Shown here piece by piece: positions 17,121 through 24,990 of a stretch of DNA of 64,000 nt. Made by a program: the position numbers and the translations under genes. Numbering within the stretch: position 1 is the stretch's first letter; the number at the start of each line of letters is the position of its first letter. Under the pieces are notes generated by a model. The model ran no database searches. It saw only the letters and a list, made by a program, of their open reading frames with translations, and had not been told where the DNA came from. This DNA is from Bin87 sp965203985 (lineage in GTDB: Bacteria > Chloroflexota > Dehalococcoidia > Lucifugimonadales > UBA3495): contig CBDBDS010000010.1 of assembly GCA_965203985.1 (NCBI GenBank), positions 1-64,000 on the forward strand, given 5' to 3'.

Positions 17121-17196
17121 GTCGTTCCGGCGAAAGCCGGAATCCAGAACATTGCAAACACAGCGACCCCTGGATTTCCGCTTTCGTGGGAATGAC
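17121..17196. repeat. paired palindromic repeat, family C copy 3
   Basis: Left arm GTCGTTCCGGCGAAAGCCGG then AATCCAGAA; right arm CCTGGATTTCCGCTTTCGTG then GGAATGAC. The arms are inverted copies around a short centre, the most complete example of this family here. It lies in the 398-bp gap between pyrF and the lipoprotein gene; nothing else was recognised in that gap. Confidence 0.65.
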
Positions 17197-17242
17197 AGTT
17201 CGGGGTGAAAGGCGGCCATCAGGGACTTTGAAAAGGCCCTGG

Positions 17243-17878
17243 ATGAACGGGCTGATGGGTTGCTTAATCCTCATCATTTTGGCGTGCGGAGGCCATACCG
17301 ATAGGTTACCCAACAGTACACCTTCTCACGCCGTGCCGGAAACGGCAGCGACGCCTGCAGCCGATCCCAATGCCGATTTCTACAAGATACCGACGGTCGC
17401 TACTCCGCCATCGGGAGCATATCGGGAAATGTTATCTCCCATCGTCCGAGCGTCGCTGGAATACGAGAGCGCATCGTCCAGATACGTAGCGATAATTTGG
17501 CACAGGCAATACAATCCTTGCAGCTCCTACGCTGGTCATGAAATCGTTTGGCTGCCCGGAAAGGTCGAGATATACGTCAGGGACTTCGTACCCGAAGTGG
17601 CCGGAGGGTGTCCAGTTGGAAAAATCCAATACTTTGAAAATTCCGTCACTCTGAGAAACCTCACGGACGGTGATGCCATACTCCTAAACGACCATCCGTG
17701 GATCAACGACATCGGCATTCCCTGTGAGAGACACAGGTACGGCAATTGTCCTGAATCTTGTACCAGGAGGTGCGCAGCTAGCTTCTGCATCACCGGGGGA
17801 CCATGCACGACGGACTGCAGCGGTCCGGGGAGTTGCATCACGCCCGATTACGTTGGCGGGTACGATCGCAGCAGGTGA
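17243..17878 (+). CDS. orphan lipoprotein, possibly frameshifted near the C-terminus
   Basis: A 211-residue protein with a hydrophobic leader MNGLMGCLILIILACGG and a likely lipobox ending at Cys15, then a Thr/Pro/Ala-rich linker. The body (about 55-160) has no family I recognise. The last 45 residues in this frame contain nine cysteines, which is unlike the rest; from about 17724 another forward frame gives a cysteine-poor tail ending at 17936. A frameshift is therefore possible. The ATG at 17243 is chosen for the leader peptide. Confidence 0.6.
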   Translation: MNGLMGCLILIILACGGHTDRLPNSTPSHAVPETAATPAADPNADFYKIPTVATPPSGAYREMLSPIVRASLEYESASSRYVAIIWHRQYNPCSSYAGHEIVWLPGKVEIYVRDFVPEVAGGCPVGKIQYFENSVTLRNLTDGDAILLNDHPWINDIGIPCERHRYGNCPESCTRRCAASFCITGGPCTTDCSGPGSCITPDYVGGYDRSR

Positions 17879-18031
17879 CATTTCCCCGCACCCCTGCCCA
17901 CCCAAACCGCGCGTCGTACAGGAGTATGCAGGCTGACGTGAGCGAAGCGATGGCTTTCTTGACACTCGGCGATGGGCTTTCCTACACTGCGACGCACATT
18001 GACATCAGGATTCAGCAGGAGGTCATCCAAG

Positions 18032-19027
18032 ATGACGACTGGCCGATTTACGCATCCGCACCTCCACGTCACCGCCGCGATGGTGGACGCCGCACGCCGC
18101 TGGGTGGCGAGCCTGGACAGCGACCAACGCGGGAAGGCGACCTACCACTATATGGACGGCGAGCGGCTGTTCTGGTACTACCCGCCGCTGAACCGTCACG
18201 GGCTGCCGCTGCGGGATATGACGGTGCAGCAGCGCAGCCACGCGATGGACTTGCTGGCGACGGGTCTGACCGAGGGATCGCACCAGCAGGCGCGGTCTAT
18301 CATCGAGCACGAGTTGGTGCTGGGGCCGCTGGAAGCGGAATGGGGTCAGGTCACATGGCCCCGGGATCCGGAGCTGTACTACTGGACGGTGTTCGGCGAC
18401 CCGGGCCGGCACGACCCGTGGGGGTGGCGAGTTGAAGGGCACCACCTGTCGGTGCACTACAGCGTGTGGGGCGACCAGGTGATCGCGGTGACGCCGTTCT
18501 TCTTCGGGGCGAATCCGGCCGAGGTGCGCAAGGGTCCGAAAGAAGGGCTGCGCATCCTGGGCCGGCGGGAGGACCTGGCGATTGAGCTCATCGGTTCGTT
18601 GGACGCGGGGCAGCGCGGCAAGGCGTTGATTCACGACAAAGCTCCGTGGGACATCCTGGGCTACAACAGCAGCAAGCAGGCCATCCACGATGAGGAGGGC
18701 CTGGCCGGCCACGAGATGAACGGCACGCAGCGGGAAATCCTGATGGCGCTGATCGGCGAGTACGTGAACGGCGTGCCGGCACCGGTGGCGGAGCAGCGCT
18801 TGTCGACGATACGGGAGACGGGGGTGGACGATTACCGGCTGGTGTGGGCCGGCGGGCTGGACCGGAGCCGGGACCACTACTACCGGATCCACGGCGGGCA
18901 GTTCATCGTGGAGTTCGATAACGTGCAGAACGAGGCTAACCACATCCACTCGGTGTGGCGGGAAGTTGAGAACGACTTCGCGCAGGACGTTTTGCGAGAC
19001 CACCGGATGCTGTATCACATCCTGTGA
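18032..19027 (+). CDS. DUF3500 family protein
   Basis: A 331-residue protein matching DUF3500: ARRWVASLDSDQRGKATY at the N-terminus, repeated later as IELIGSLDAGQRGKALI, and a His-rich core HHLSVHYSVWGDQ with a C-terminal RIHGGQFIVEFDNVQNEANH. The family is common in marine and soil bacteria and has no established function; conserved His/Asp residues suggest a metal site, which is inference. AGGAGG lies about 10 bases before the ATG at 18032. A clear terminator follows. Confidence 0.85.
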   Translation: MTTGRFTHPHLHVTAAMVDAARRWVASLDSDQRGKATYHYMDGERLFWYYPPLNRHGLPLRDMTVQQRSHAMDLLATGLTEGSHQQARSIIEHELVLGPLEAEWGQVTWPRDPELYYWTVFGDPGRHDPWGWRVEGHHLSVHYSVWGDQVIAVTPFFFGANPAEVRKGPKEGLRILGRREDLAIELIGSLDAGQRGKALIHDKAPWDILGYNSSKQAIHDEEGLAGHEMNGTQREILMALIGEYVNGVPAPVAEQRLSTIRETGVDDYRLVWAGGLDRSRDHYYRIHGGQFIVEFDNVQNEANHIHSVWREVENDFAQDVLRDHRMLYHIL

Positions 19028-19053
19028 CCCTCGCCAGACATGGAATAACCTAA

Positions 19054-19079
19054 GGGGCCGTAACACGCGGCCCCTTTTT
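19054..19079 (+). terminator. intrinsic terminator after the DUF3500 gene
   Basis: Stem GGGGCCG / CGGCCCC (19054-19060 and 19068-19074) with a 7-base loop and TTTTT directly after. It may also stop lepA transcripts arriving from the other side, though that strand lacks a T-run. Confidence 0.85.
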
Positions 19080-19110
19080 GTGGGTTGGCTTGATTGGCGA
19101 GTTGCGCTAA

Positions 19111-20976
19111 CTAGCCGTCTTCGCCGATTTTGAGGAGGCTGAGGAAGGCTTCCTGGGGGACTTCGACGCGGCCGACGCGCTTCATGCGCTTCTTGCCTTC
19201 TTTCTGCTTTTCGAGGAGCTTGCGCTTGCGGGTGATGTCGCCGCCGTAGCACTTCGAAAGGACGTCCTTGCGCATGGCGCGGACGGTCTCGCGGGCGATG
19301 ATGCGGCTGCCGATGGCGGCCTGGATGGGCACCTCGAACATCTGGCGCGGTATGGTGGACCGGAGTTTTTCGACAATGCCGCGGCCCTGGGCGACGGCGT
19401 TGTCGCGGTGGCTGATCATGCTCAGGGCTTCGACCGGGGTCTGGTTGACCAGGATGTCGATGCGGACCAGCGGGGCGGCGCGGTAGCCCTCGAAGGTGTA
19501 GTCGAGGGAGGCGTAACCCTGGGTGCGTGACTTGAGCTGGTTGTAGAAATCGGCCAGCATCTCGCCCAGGGGCATGGTGTATTCCATGACCACGCGGTTC
19601 TGGCCGTCGGCGTCGGCCGACGCCGAGTCTCCGTTGGATCCGCGGCTGCCCTGCATGTACTCCATGCGGCGGAACTCGGAACGACGGGCGTGCATCAGTT
19701 CCATGATCGCGCCGACGGCGCGGCTGGGGGCGACGATGGTGACGCCGAGGATGGGTTCGCGGATTTCCGAGGTGGAGTTGGGTGGAGGGAGCAGCGACGG
19801 GTTGTCGATGCGGATGACCTCGCCGCTGGTGAGGAGGACTTCATAGGCGACGCTGGGGGCGGTGACGATCAGGTCGAGGTCGTATTCGCGTTCAAGACGT
19901 TCCTGGACGATCTCCAGGTGGACGAGACCGAGGAATCCGCAACGGAAACCAAAGCCGAGGGCGCCGCTGTTTTCGGGCTCGATGGTCAGGGAGGCATCGT
20001 TGAGCTTGAGCTTTTCGAGGGCGGCGCGCAGGCGGGTGTAGTCCTCGCCGTCGGCCGGGTAGAGGCCGGCGAAGACCATGGATTTAAGCTCAACGTAGCC
20101 GGGGAGCGGCTTATCGGCGGGCTCGGCGTTGTTGGTCAGGGTGTCGCCCACGGCGCATTCTTGCACGTCCTTGAAGCCAGTGGCGACGTAGCCGACCTGA
20201 CCGGCCTGGAGCGACCCGGTGGGCGTAGGCTCCGGAGCGAATACGCCGACCTCCATGATCTCGACGGAGCGGCCCGAGGACATGACGCGGAGGCGGTCGT
20301 TCTGGGAGATATGGCCATCCTCGACACGCACGTAGGCGATGATGCCCTTGTAGGTGTTGTAAGTGGAGTCGAACACGAGGGCGCGGAAAGGCGCGTCGTC
20401 AACGCCCCTGGGGCCGGGCACACGCTCGACGATGGCGTCGAGAAGCTCGCGGCAGCCGAGGCCGTCCTTGGCGGAGACGAACATTACCTCGTCGCGGCGG
20501 AAGCCGAAGATCTGCTCCATTTCGGCGGCGACGCGGTCGGGCTCGGCGGACGGGAGGTCGACCTTGTTGATGACCGGGATCATCTCCAGGTCGTACTCCA
20601 GGGCGAGCATGGTGTTGGCGATGGTCTGGGCTTCGACGCCTTGAGTAGCGTCAACCACCAGCAGCGCGCCTTCGCAGGCGGCGAGGGCGCGGGAAACTTC
20701 ATAGGAGAAGTCGACGTGGCCGGGGGTGTCGATGAGGTTCAGCTGGTATTCGGTCCCATCGGGGGTGCGGTGGGTCATGTTCACCGCTTTGCCCTTGATG
20801 GTGATGCCACGTTCCCGTTCCAGCTCCATCTGGTCGAGGAACTGCGCCTTCATGTCCTGAGGGCGGACGGTTCCCGTGATTTCGAGGAGGCGGTCGGCCA
20901 GGGTGGATTTACCGTGGTCGATGTGGGCGATGATGCAGAAATTGCGTATGTGCTGCTGATCCATGACGCTGATCAT
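19111..20976 (-). CDS. lepA: elongation factor 4 (LepA)
   Basis: Ribosome-binding translational GTPase. The 621 residues carry G1 AHIDHGKST (17-25), G3 DTPGH (83-87), G4 NKVD (137-140) and SAK, then the LepA-specific C-terminal region. A Ser/Gly/Asp-rich insertion of about 20 residues (441-461) sits in a region that is continuous in typical LepA. The ATG at 20976 was used; an ATG four codons later is equally possible. Confidence 0.95.
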   Translation of the reverse strand: MISVMDQQHIRNFCIIAHIDHGKSTLADRLLEITGTVRPQDMKAQFLDQMELERERGITIKGKAVNMTHRTPDGTEYQLNLIDTPGHVDFSYEVSRALAACEGALLVVDATQGVEAQTIANTMLALEYDLEMIPVINKVDLPSAEPDRVAAEMEQIFGFRRDEVMFVSAKDGLGCRELLDAIVERVPGPRGVDDAPFRALVFDSTYNTYKGIIAYVRVEDGHISQNDRLRVMSSGRSVEIMEVGVFAPEPTPTGSLQAGQVGYVATGFKDVQECAVGDTLTNNAEPADKPLPGYVELKSMVFAGLYPADGEDYTRLRAALEKLKLNDASLTIEPENSGALGFGFRCGFLGLVHLEIVQERLEREYDLDLIVTAPSVAYEVLLTSGEVIRIDNPSLLPPPNSTSEIREPILGVTIVAPSRAVGAIMELMHARRSEFRRMEYMQGSRGSNGDSASADADGQNRVVMEYTMPLGEMLADFYNQLKSRTQGYASLDYTFEGYRAAPLVRIDILVNQTPVEALSMISHRDNAVAQGRGIVEKLRSTIPRQMFEVPIQAAIGSRIIARETVRAMRKDVLSKCYGGDITRKRKLLEKQKEGKKRMKRVGRVEVPQEAFLSLLKIGEDG

Positions 20977-21017
20977 GGTAGCACGGGGGCGAACGGGGCG
21001 GCAACGAACGGCGCTGG

Positions 21018-21083
21018 CTCATGCGTGCCCAGTTTGGCGAGAACCGGGAATTTGCATGGATACACAGGATGGACAAGATTGGA
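21018..21083. repeat. single-arm intergenic repeat, family B copy 2
   Basis: CTCATGCGTGCCCAGTTTGG, then CGGGAATTTGCATGGAT and ACAGGATGGACAAGATTGG, matching the left arm of the element at 14171-14441. Only one arm is clear. It lies between lepA and the MFS gene at 21099. Confidence 0.65.
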
Positions 21084-21098
21084 CTGATGCGCTGCGCG

Positions 21099-22349
21099 CT
21101 ATGCGGCGGGGCTATTAGCGGCGTTGGGGTTGCGCAGGGGTATGACCAGGATGATGACGGCGGTGATGAGGGTGAGGATGCCGGCATAGTAGTAGACCGT
21201 GCCGTAGCTGCTCCAGTAGTCGATGATGAACGAGGCTAGGAAGGGCGAGCCGATGCCGATGACGCCGTTGATGCCGAAGAGGAGGCCGATGGCGGTGGCC
21301 TCGGTGCCCTGGCCTACGTAGTCCAGCACGGAGGCCTGGATGATCTGGTGGAGGGCGAAGCTGAACAGGCCGAGGCCGGCCATGACAGGGATCAGCAGCA
21401 GGCTGGATCCCACGCTGACCACTACCAGAGAGAGGAGGGCAGCGGCGACGAAGCCAGGAGCCAGAACCGCTTTGCGTCCGAACTTGTCAGACATCCAGCC
21501 CAGGACGGGCGCGGAGACGATGCCCATGCCGGTAAGCAGGGCGTAGTAAACGCCGGCCTGAAGGGTACTCATCTCCAGAGTCTCGCGGAGGTAGAAGGGC
21601 GTCCAGTTGAACAGCGCATTCAGGCCGATGCCGCGCAGGAGGGCCGCGAAAATCAGGGCCATGACCACGGGGTTCTTGAGCAGCGCGGCGGCGCTGACAA
21701 ACTGTTCGCTGAGGCTCCGGACGCGTATTCCATCGTCCTCGCGTCCGAGACCGCGGAGGGACCACCAGACGAAGACGGCCATGAACAATGCCAGGCCGGC
21801 GTAGATGAAGAAGACGTGCCGCCAGATGATGAAACTCGCGCCCAGCAAAGCGCCGGCGATGACGGGTCCGCTGACGTTGCCGAGATTGGACCCGAATCCG
21901 TGCATGGAGATGGCGAAGCCGCGTCGGTCGGGAAAGCGCTGGGAGATGGCCGCCGCGGAAGGCAGGTGCCAAAGGGAGCCCGGCATGGAGAGGAAGAAAA
22001 CGACCACGATGAGCAGAGCGAAAGTGGGGGAACCGCCGATGGCGGCGAAGGTGATGGCGTGGCCCAGCATACAGGCGGTGAGGATGATGCCCCAGTAGGA
22101 CTTGAGGTGGTCGATGAAGGGGCCGCCGCCGAGGCTGGTGGCGCTGGAGCCGCCCTGTCGCACGGCGAAGAGGGCGGCGGTACGCACGGTTCCCAAGCCC
22201 ATGGCGGTGGCGATCTCGGTGATCAGCAGGGGGAAGCCCTGGTCGAACATGTGGGACAGGCCGTGTCCCACCGAAAGGCTGCCGAGGACAAACGCGCGGT
22301 TGTTCTTGATGCCCGGCGCTCCGGGCGCGGCAGGTGTTGCGGTTGCCAA
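21099..22349 (-). CDS. MFS transporter
   Basis: A 416-residue major facilitator with about twelve hydrophobic segments. The second-half loop GWMSDKFGRKAVLAPG is a typical motif A. It resembles the oxalate/formate-antiporter and monocarboxylate branch in overall look, but the substrate is not identifiable. The frame has no ATG near the first helix; I used the TTG at 22349, preceded by GGAGG at short spacing. It is divergent from the AAA ATPase gene at 22494. Confidence 0.78.
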   Translation of the reverse strand: MATATPAAPGAPGIKNNRAFVLGSLSVGHGLSHMFDQGFPLLITEIATAMGLGTVRTAALFAVRQGGSSATSLGGGPFIDHLKSYWGIILTACMLGHAITFAAIGGSPTFALLIVVVFFLSMPGSLWHLPSAAAISQRFPDRRGFAISMHGFGSNLGNVSGPVIAGALLGASFIIWRHVFFIYAGLALFMAVFVWWSLRGLGREDDGIRVRSLSEQFVSAAALLKNPVVMALIFAALLRGIGLNALFNWTPFYLRETLEMSTLQAGVYYALLTGMGIVSAPVLGWMSDKFGRKAVLAPGFVAAALLSLVVVSVGSSLLLIPVMAGLGLFSFALHQIIQASVLDYVGQGTEATAIGLLFGINGVIGIGSPFLASFIIDYWSSYGTVYYYAGILTLITAVIILVIPLRNPNAANSPAA

Positions 22350-22458
22350 TGAGCCTCCAATGCGCCATGGGGTGGCGTGGGGCGATTGTAGCGGCGCGGT
22401 GGGGGAGGGGCAAGAATGGGGTAGTGGAGGTGCGTACAAGCCTCCGGTCACAGAGGCA

Positions 22459-22464
22459 TATAAT
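22459..22464 (+). promoter_or_regulatory. possible -10 element
   Basis: TATAAT stands out in this GC-rich intergenic region, 30 bases upstream of the AAA ATPase start. No convincing -35 hexamer is seen at the usual spacing, so this is a weak call. Confidence 0.25.
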
Positions 22465-22493
22465 GGGACGCGAGGACTGTGAGGAGCGCCAAC

Positions 22494-23720
22494 ATGATCA
22501 CATCGCTGCGGCTCATAAATTTCAAGAACTTTGCGGACGAGACGCTGAAGCTGGGGCCGTTCACGGTGATCGTGGGGGCGAACGCCAGCGGGAAGAGCAA
22601 TATCCGGGACGCTTTTCGGTTCCTGCACGGGATCGGGAGGGAATACAGCCTTCCCGAGATAATGGGCGGCAAATTGGGAGCCGGCGGTCAGGTTGAATGG
22701 GAGCCAATCCGCGGTGCCCCGAACGAAATTGTCAGGATAGGCCAAACTTTTCACGATGGAACGCCAGGGTTTTATGCCGACCTGGGCCTAAAATTGGGAG
22801 AGGACAAGTTGCGCTACTCAATAATGGTTGGCGTGAATAGTAGCACTCAGGGCGGATTCCATCTGTTGTCAGAGGTGATGACGGTCAATGGCACGCCTAT
22901 CTACGAGTACCCAGATACCGAATCAGAGGCAAGTTTGGACCGTGAAGGCCAGCCGCAATTTACACGCCCGCGTATCACCGACATTCGGCCACCTACACAA
23001 CCACTCTTGATTTCCCCCCCGCCAGTCATCTTTCGTTTCCATCTCTGTTCCGCTATGCAAGGTATACACTTCCTCGAACTATCGCCAGAACGTATGCGTG
23101 ACCCCTCCATTCCTGGCGCAACCACTCTGGGCTACTACGGTCAAAACTTGCCCACTGTCCTCGAATCCATCTGCGCTGACGCCGACCGCAAGCAAACGCT
23201 GCTTTCGTGGTTCGAGGAACTGACGCCGATGGACGTGCAAGGTTTCGAGTTCCCGCGCGACCCCAGCGGCCGGGTGCATCTGTACATTACGGAGCGTAAC
23301 GGGCGCAAGGTGTCGGCCTACAGCGCGTCGGACGGGACGCTGCGGTTCCTGGGGATACTGGCCGCGCTGCTGAATGATGATGCCGGGGGTCTCTACTTCT
23401 TCGAGGAAATTGACAACGGCATCCACCCCAACCGACTGTGGCTGCTGCTGGACTTGATCGAACGGCAGACGGCGAAGGGGAAGATACAAGTCATAACCAC
23501 CACCCACAACCCGGCCCTGCTGGCTTGGATGAATGACGATACCTTTGAGCACACGTCGGTGGTCTATCGCGACCAATACTGGTCGGACAGCGTGATACGG
23601 CCCATTGCGGATTTGTACAACCTGCGGGAACTGCGTGAATCCAAAGGCATCGAATGGGCTGCTCACGTCGGGCTGGCTGGAATCAGCGATGAAGTTTTCA
23701 GAAGGCGACCCCGACAGTGA
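22494..23720 (+). CDS. AAA family ATPase (OLD/AAA_21-like), probably frameshifted at the 3' end
   Basis: A 408-residue ABC/SMC-type ATPase: Walker A GANASGKS (28-35), a late Walker B-like GGLYFFEEIDNGIHP, and the switch region VITTTHNPALL. Such proteins pair with nuclease-like partners in several anti-phage systems; here a TOPRIM-like gene follows. The frame ends abruptly after SDEVFRRRPRQ. Removing one T from the TTTT at 23695-23698 would extend it through an acidic tail (SEGDPDSDHLEGDDEDDWG) to a TGA at 23767, 3 bp before the next gene. The ATG at 22494 follows GAGGAG. Confidence 0.82.
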   Translation: MITSLRLINFKNFADETLKLGPFTVIVGANASGKSNIRDAFRFLHGIGREYSLPEIMGGKLGAGGQVEWEPIRGAPNEIVRIGQTFHDGTPGFYADLGLKLGEDKLRYSIMVGVNSSTQGGFHLLSEVMTVNGTPIYEYPDTESEASLDREGQPQFTRPRITDIRPPTQPLLISPPPVIFRFHLCSAMQGIHFLELSPERMRDPSIPGATTLGYYGQNLPTVLESICADADRKQTLLSWFEELTPMDVQGFEFPRDPSGRVHLYITERNGRKVSAYSASDGTLRFLGILAALLNDDAGGLYFFEEIDNGIHPNRLWLLLDLIERQTAKGKIQVITTTHNPALLAWMNDDTFEHTSVVYRDQYWSDSVIRPIADLYNLRELRESKGIEWAAHVGLAGISDEVFRRRPRQ

Positions 23721-23772
23721 TCACCTGGAAGGCGATGATGAGGATGATTGGGGGATGGACGAAGAATGAAAC

Positions 23773-24351
23773 GTGCTCATCATCCCCGAAGACTTCCGCA
23801 AAGACCAATACATCCTCAAGCCACTGTTCACCAGGCTTTTGCTGCGCCTCGGCGTGCCCGCTCCACAAGTTGAAGTCTGTCAAGATCCTTTGCTGGGCGG
23901 AATTGGAGAAGCGCTCAAAGCCGAAAACTTGATGGAAATCGTTGAAAGACGCCGGGGCATGATTGATATATTCATACTATGCGTTGACCGGGATGGTGAA
24001 GTGGGGCGGCGTGAAAGCCTCGACCATATCGAATCTGAAGTACAAGCCCAATTCGGCGACAGGGTGCGCTTCTTTGCCGAAAATGCCTGGGAGGAACTGG
24101 AAACTTGGGTTCTCGCCGGCCTTGACTTGCCCGGCGAGTGGCGGTGGGCGTGCGTGCGCGCCGAGATACACGTCAAGGAACAATACTTCGAGCCGTTGGC
24201 TGTAATGCGAGGTTTGTCCCACTCAACAGGAGGCGGTCGTAGAGCGCTGGCCGAGGAAGCATCGCGCCGCATCTTGGCCATCCGGCGGAAATGTCCGGAG
24301 GACTTCAACGCGCTGGCGGAGCGGCTGGAAGCCGGGATTCAGGCAGTATAG
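23773..24351 (+). CDS. TOPRIM-like / DUF4276-like protein, partner of the AAA ATPase
   Basis: A 192-residue protein starting with GTG. It begins LIIPEDFRKDQYILKPLF and has FILCVDRDG: Glu6 and the Asp72-x-Asp74 pair fit the acidic set of a TOPRIM fold as seen in DUF4276 proteins. The rest is helical and charged. It sits directly after the AAA ATPase (52 bp, or 3 bp if the frameshift there is corrected), so the two very likely act together. Nuclease activity and a defence role are inferred, not shown. Confidence 0.65.
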   Translation: MLIIPEDFRKDQYILKPLFTRLLLRLGVPAPQVEVCQDPLLGGIGEALKAENLMEIVERRRGMIDIFILCVDRDGEVGRRESLDHIESEVQAQFGDRVRFFAENAWEELETWVLAGLDLPGEWRWACVRAEIHVKEQYFEPLAVMRGLSHSTGGGRRALAEEASRRILAIRRKCPEDFNALAERLEAGIQAV

Positions 24352-24442
24352 GCGACCCCACGCCGGCCGGCGTTTGATGCTACAATGCGCCGCAGACTTT
24401 TGCCGCCGGGCGGTTGGCGCCGCCCGAAATGAGGAGTGTTCA

Positions 24443-24883
24443 GTGCCTACCTATGTCGATCCGTCCGCCTGCAACGCCTGCGCCGGCGTGCACGGCGGGC
24501 CGCAGTGTGTCTATATTTGTCCGAACGACCTGATGGTGTTGGACGGGATGGTGAACAAGGGCAGCAACCAGGAGCCGGACATGTGCTCCGAGTGCTACGC
24601 CTGCGTGAAGCTGTGCCCGGAGAACGCTATCCACGTCAGGGGATACGCCGATTTCGTGCCGCTGGGCGCGGAAGTGCAGCCGCACTACGAGGGACAGGAT
24701 ATCGTGTGGGACGTCACGTTTCGCGACGGACGAACGGAGCATTTCCGGTTCGCATCGCGGTCGACGCCGTGGGGAAGCATCGATCCGTACGCGACGGTGG
24801 GTCCGGCGGACGCGGACGCGCTGAGGACGCAGGCGCTGTTCGGCGAGCCGCATTACCTCATGCTGCCTGAGGAGAGCGCCTAG
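24443..24883 (+). CDS. aprB: AprB-like ferredoxin (adenylylsulfate reductase beta-type)
   Basis: A 146-residue two-[4Fe-4S] protein. Cysteines 10, 13, 22 and 26 and cysteines 48, 51, 54 and 58 give two clusters. CVYICPNDLMVLD, NQEPDMCSECYACVKLCP and VRGYADFVPLG are hallmarks of the AprB subunit, which passes electrons to the flavoprotein AprA in dissimilatory APS reduction or reverse sulfur oxidation. The GTG at 24443 has GAGGAG 6 bases upstream. No aprA, sat or qmo gene is nearby, so the partner is unknown; the final 30 residues differ from classical AprB. Confidence 0.8.
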   Translation: MPTYVDPSACNACAGVHGGPQCVYICPNDLMVLDGMVNKGSNQEPDMCSECYACVKLCPENAIHVRGYADFVPLGAEVQPHYEGQDIVWDVTFRDGRTEHFRFASRSTPWGSIDPYATVGPADADALRTQALFGEPHYLMLPEESA

Positions 24884-24990
24884 GGGTTTCACGGGCGAGA
24901 TCCAGCAGGTTCCGAAACTGTTGCGGCCGGCTCTCCAATGGGGAGCCGGCCGAATTCATCGGATGGGAAGCGGTGCGTGGAGGGATCAAG

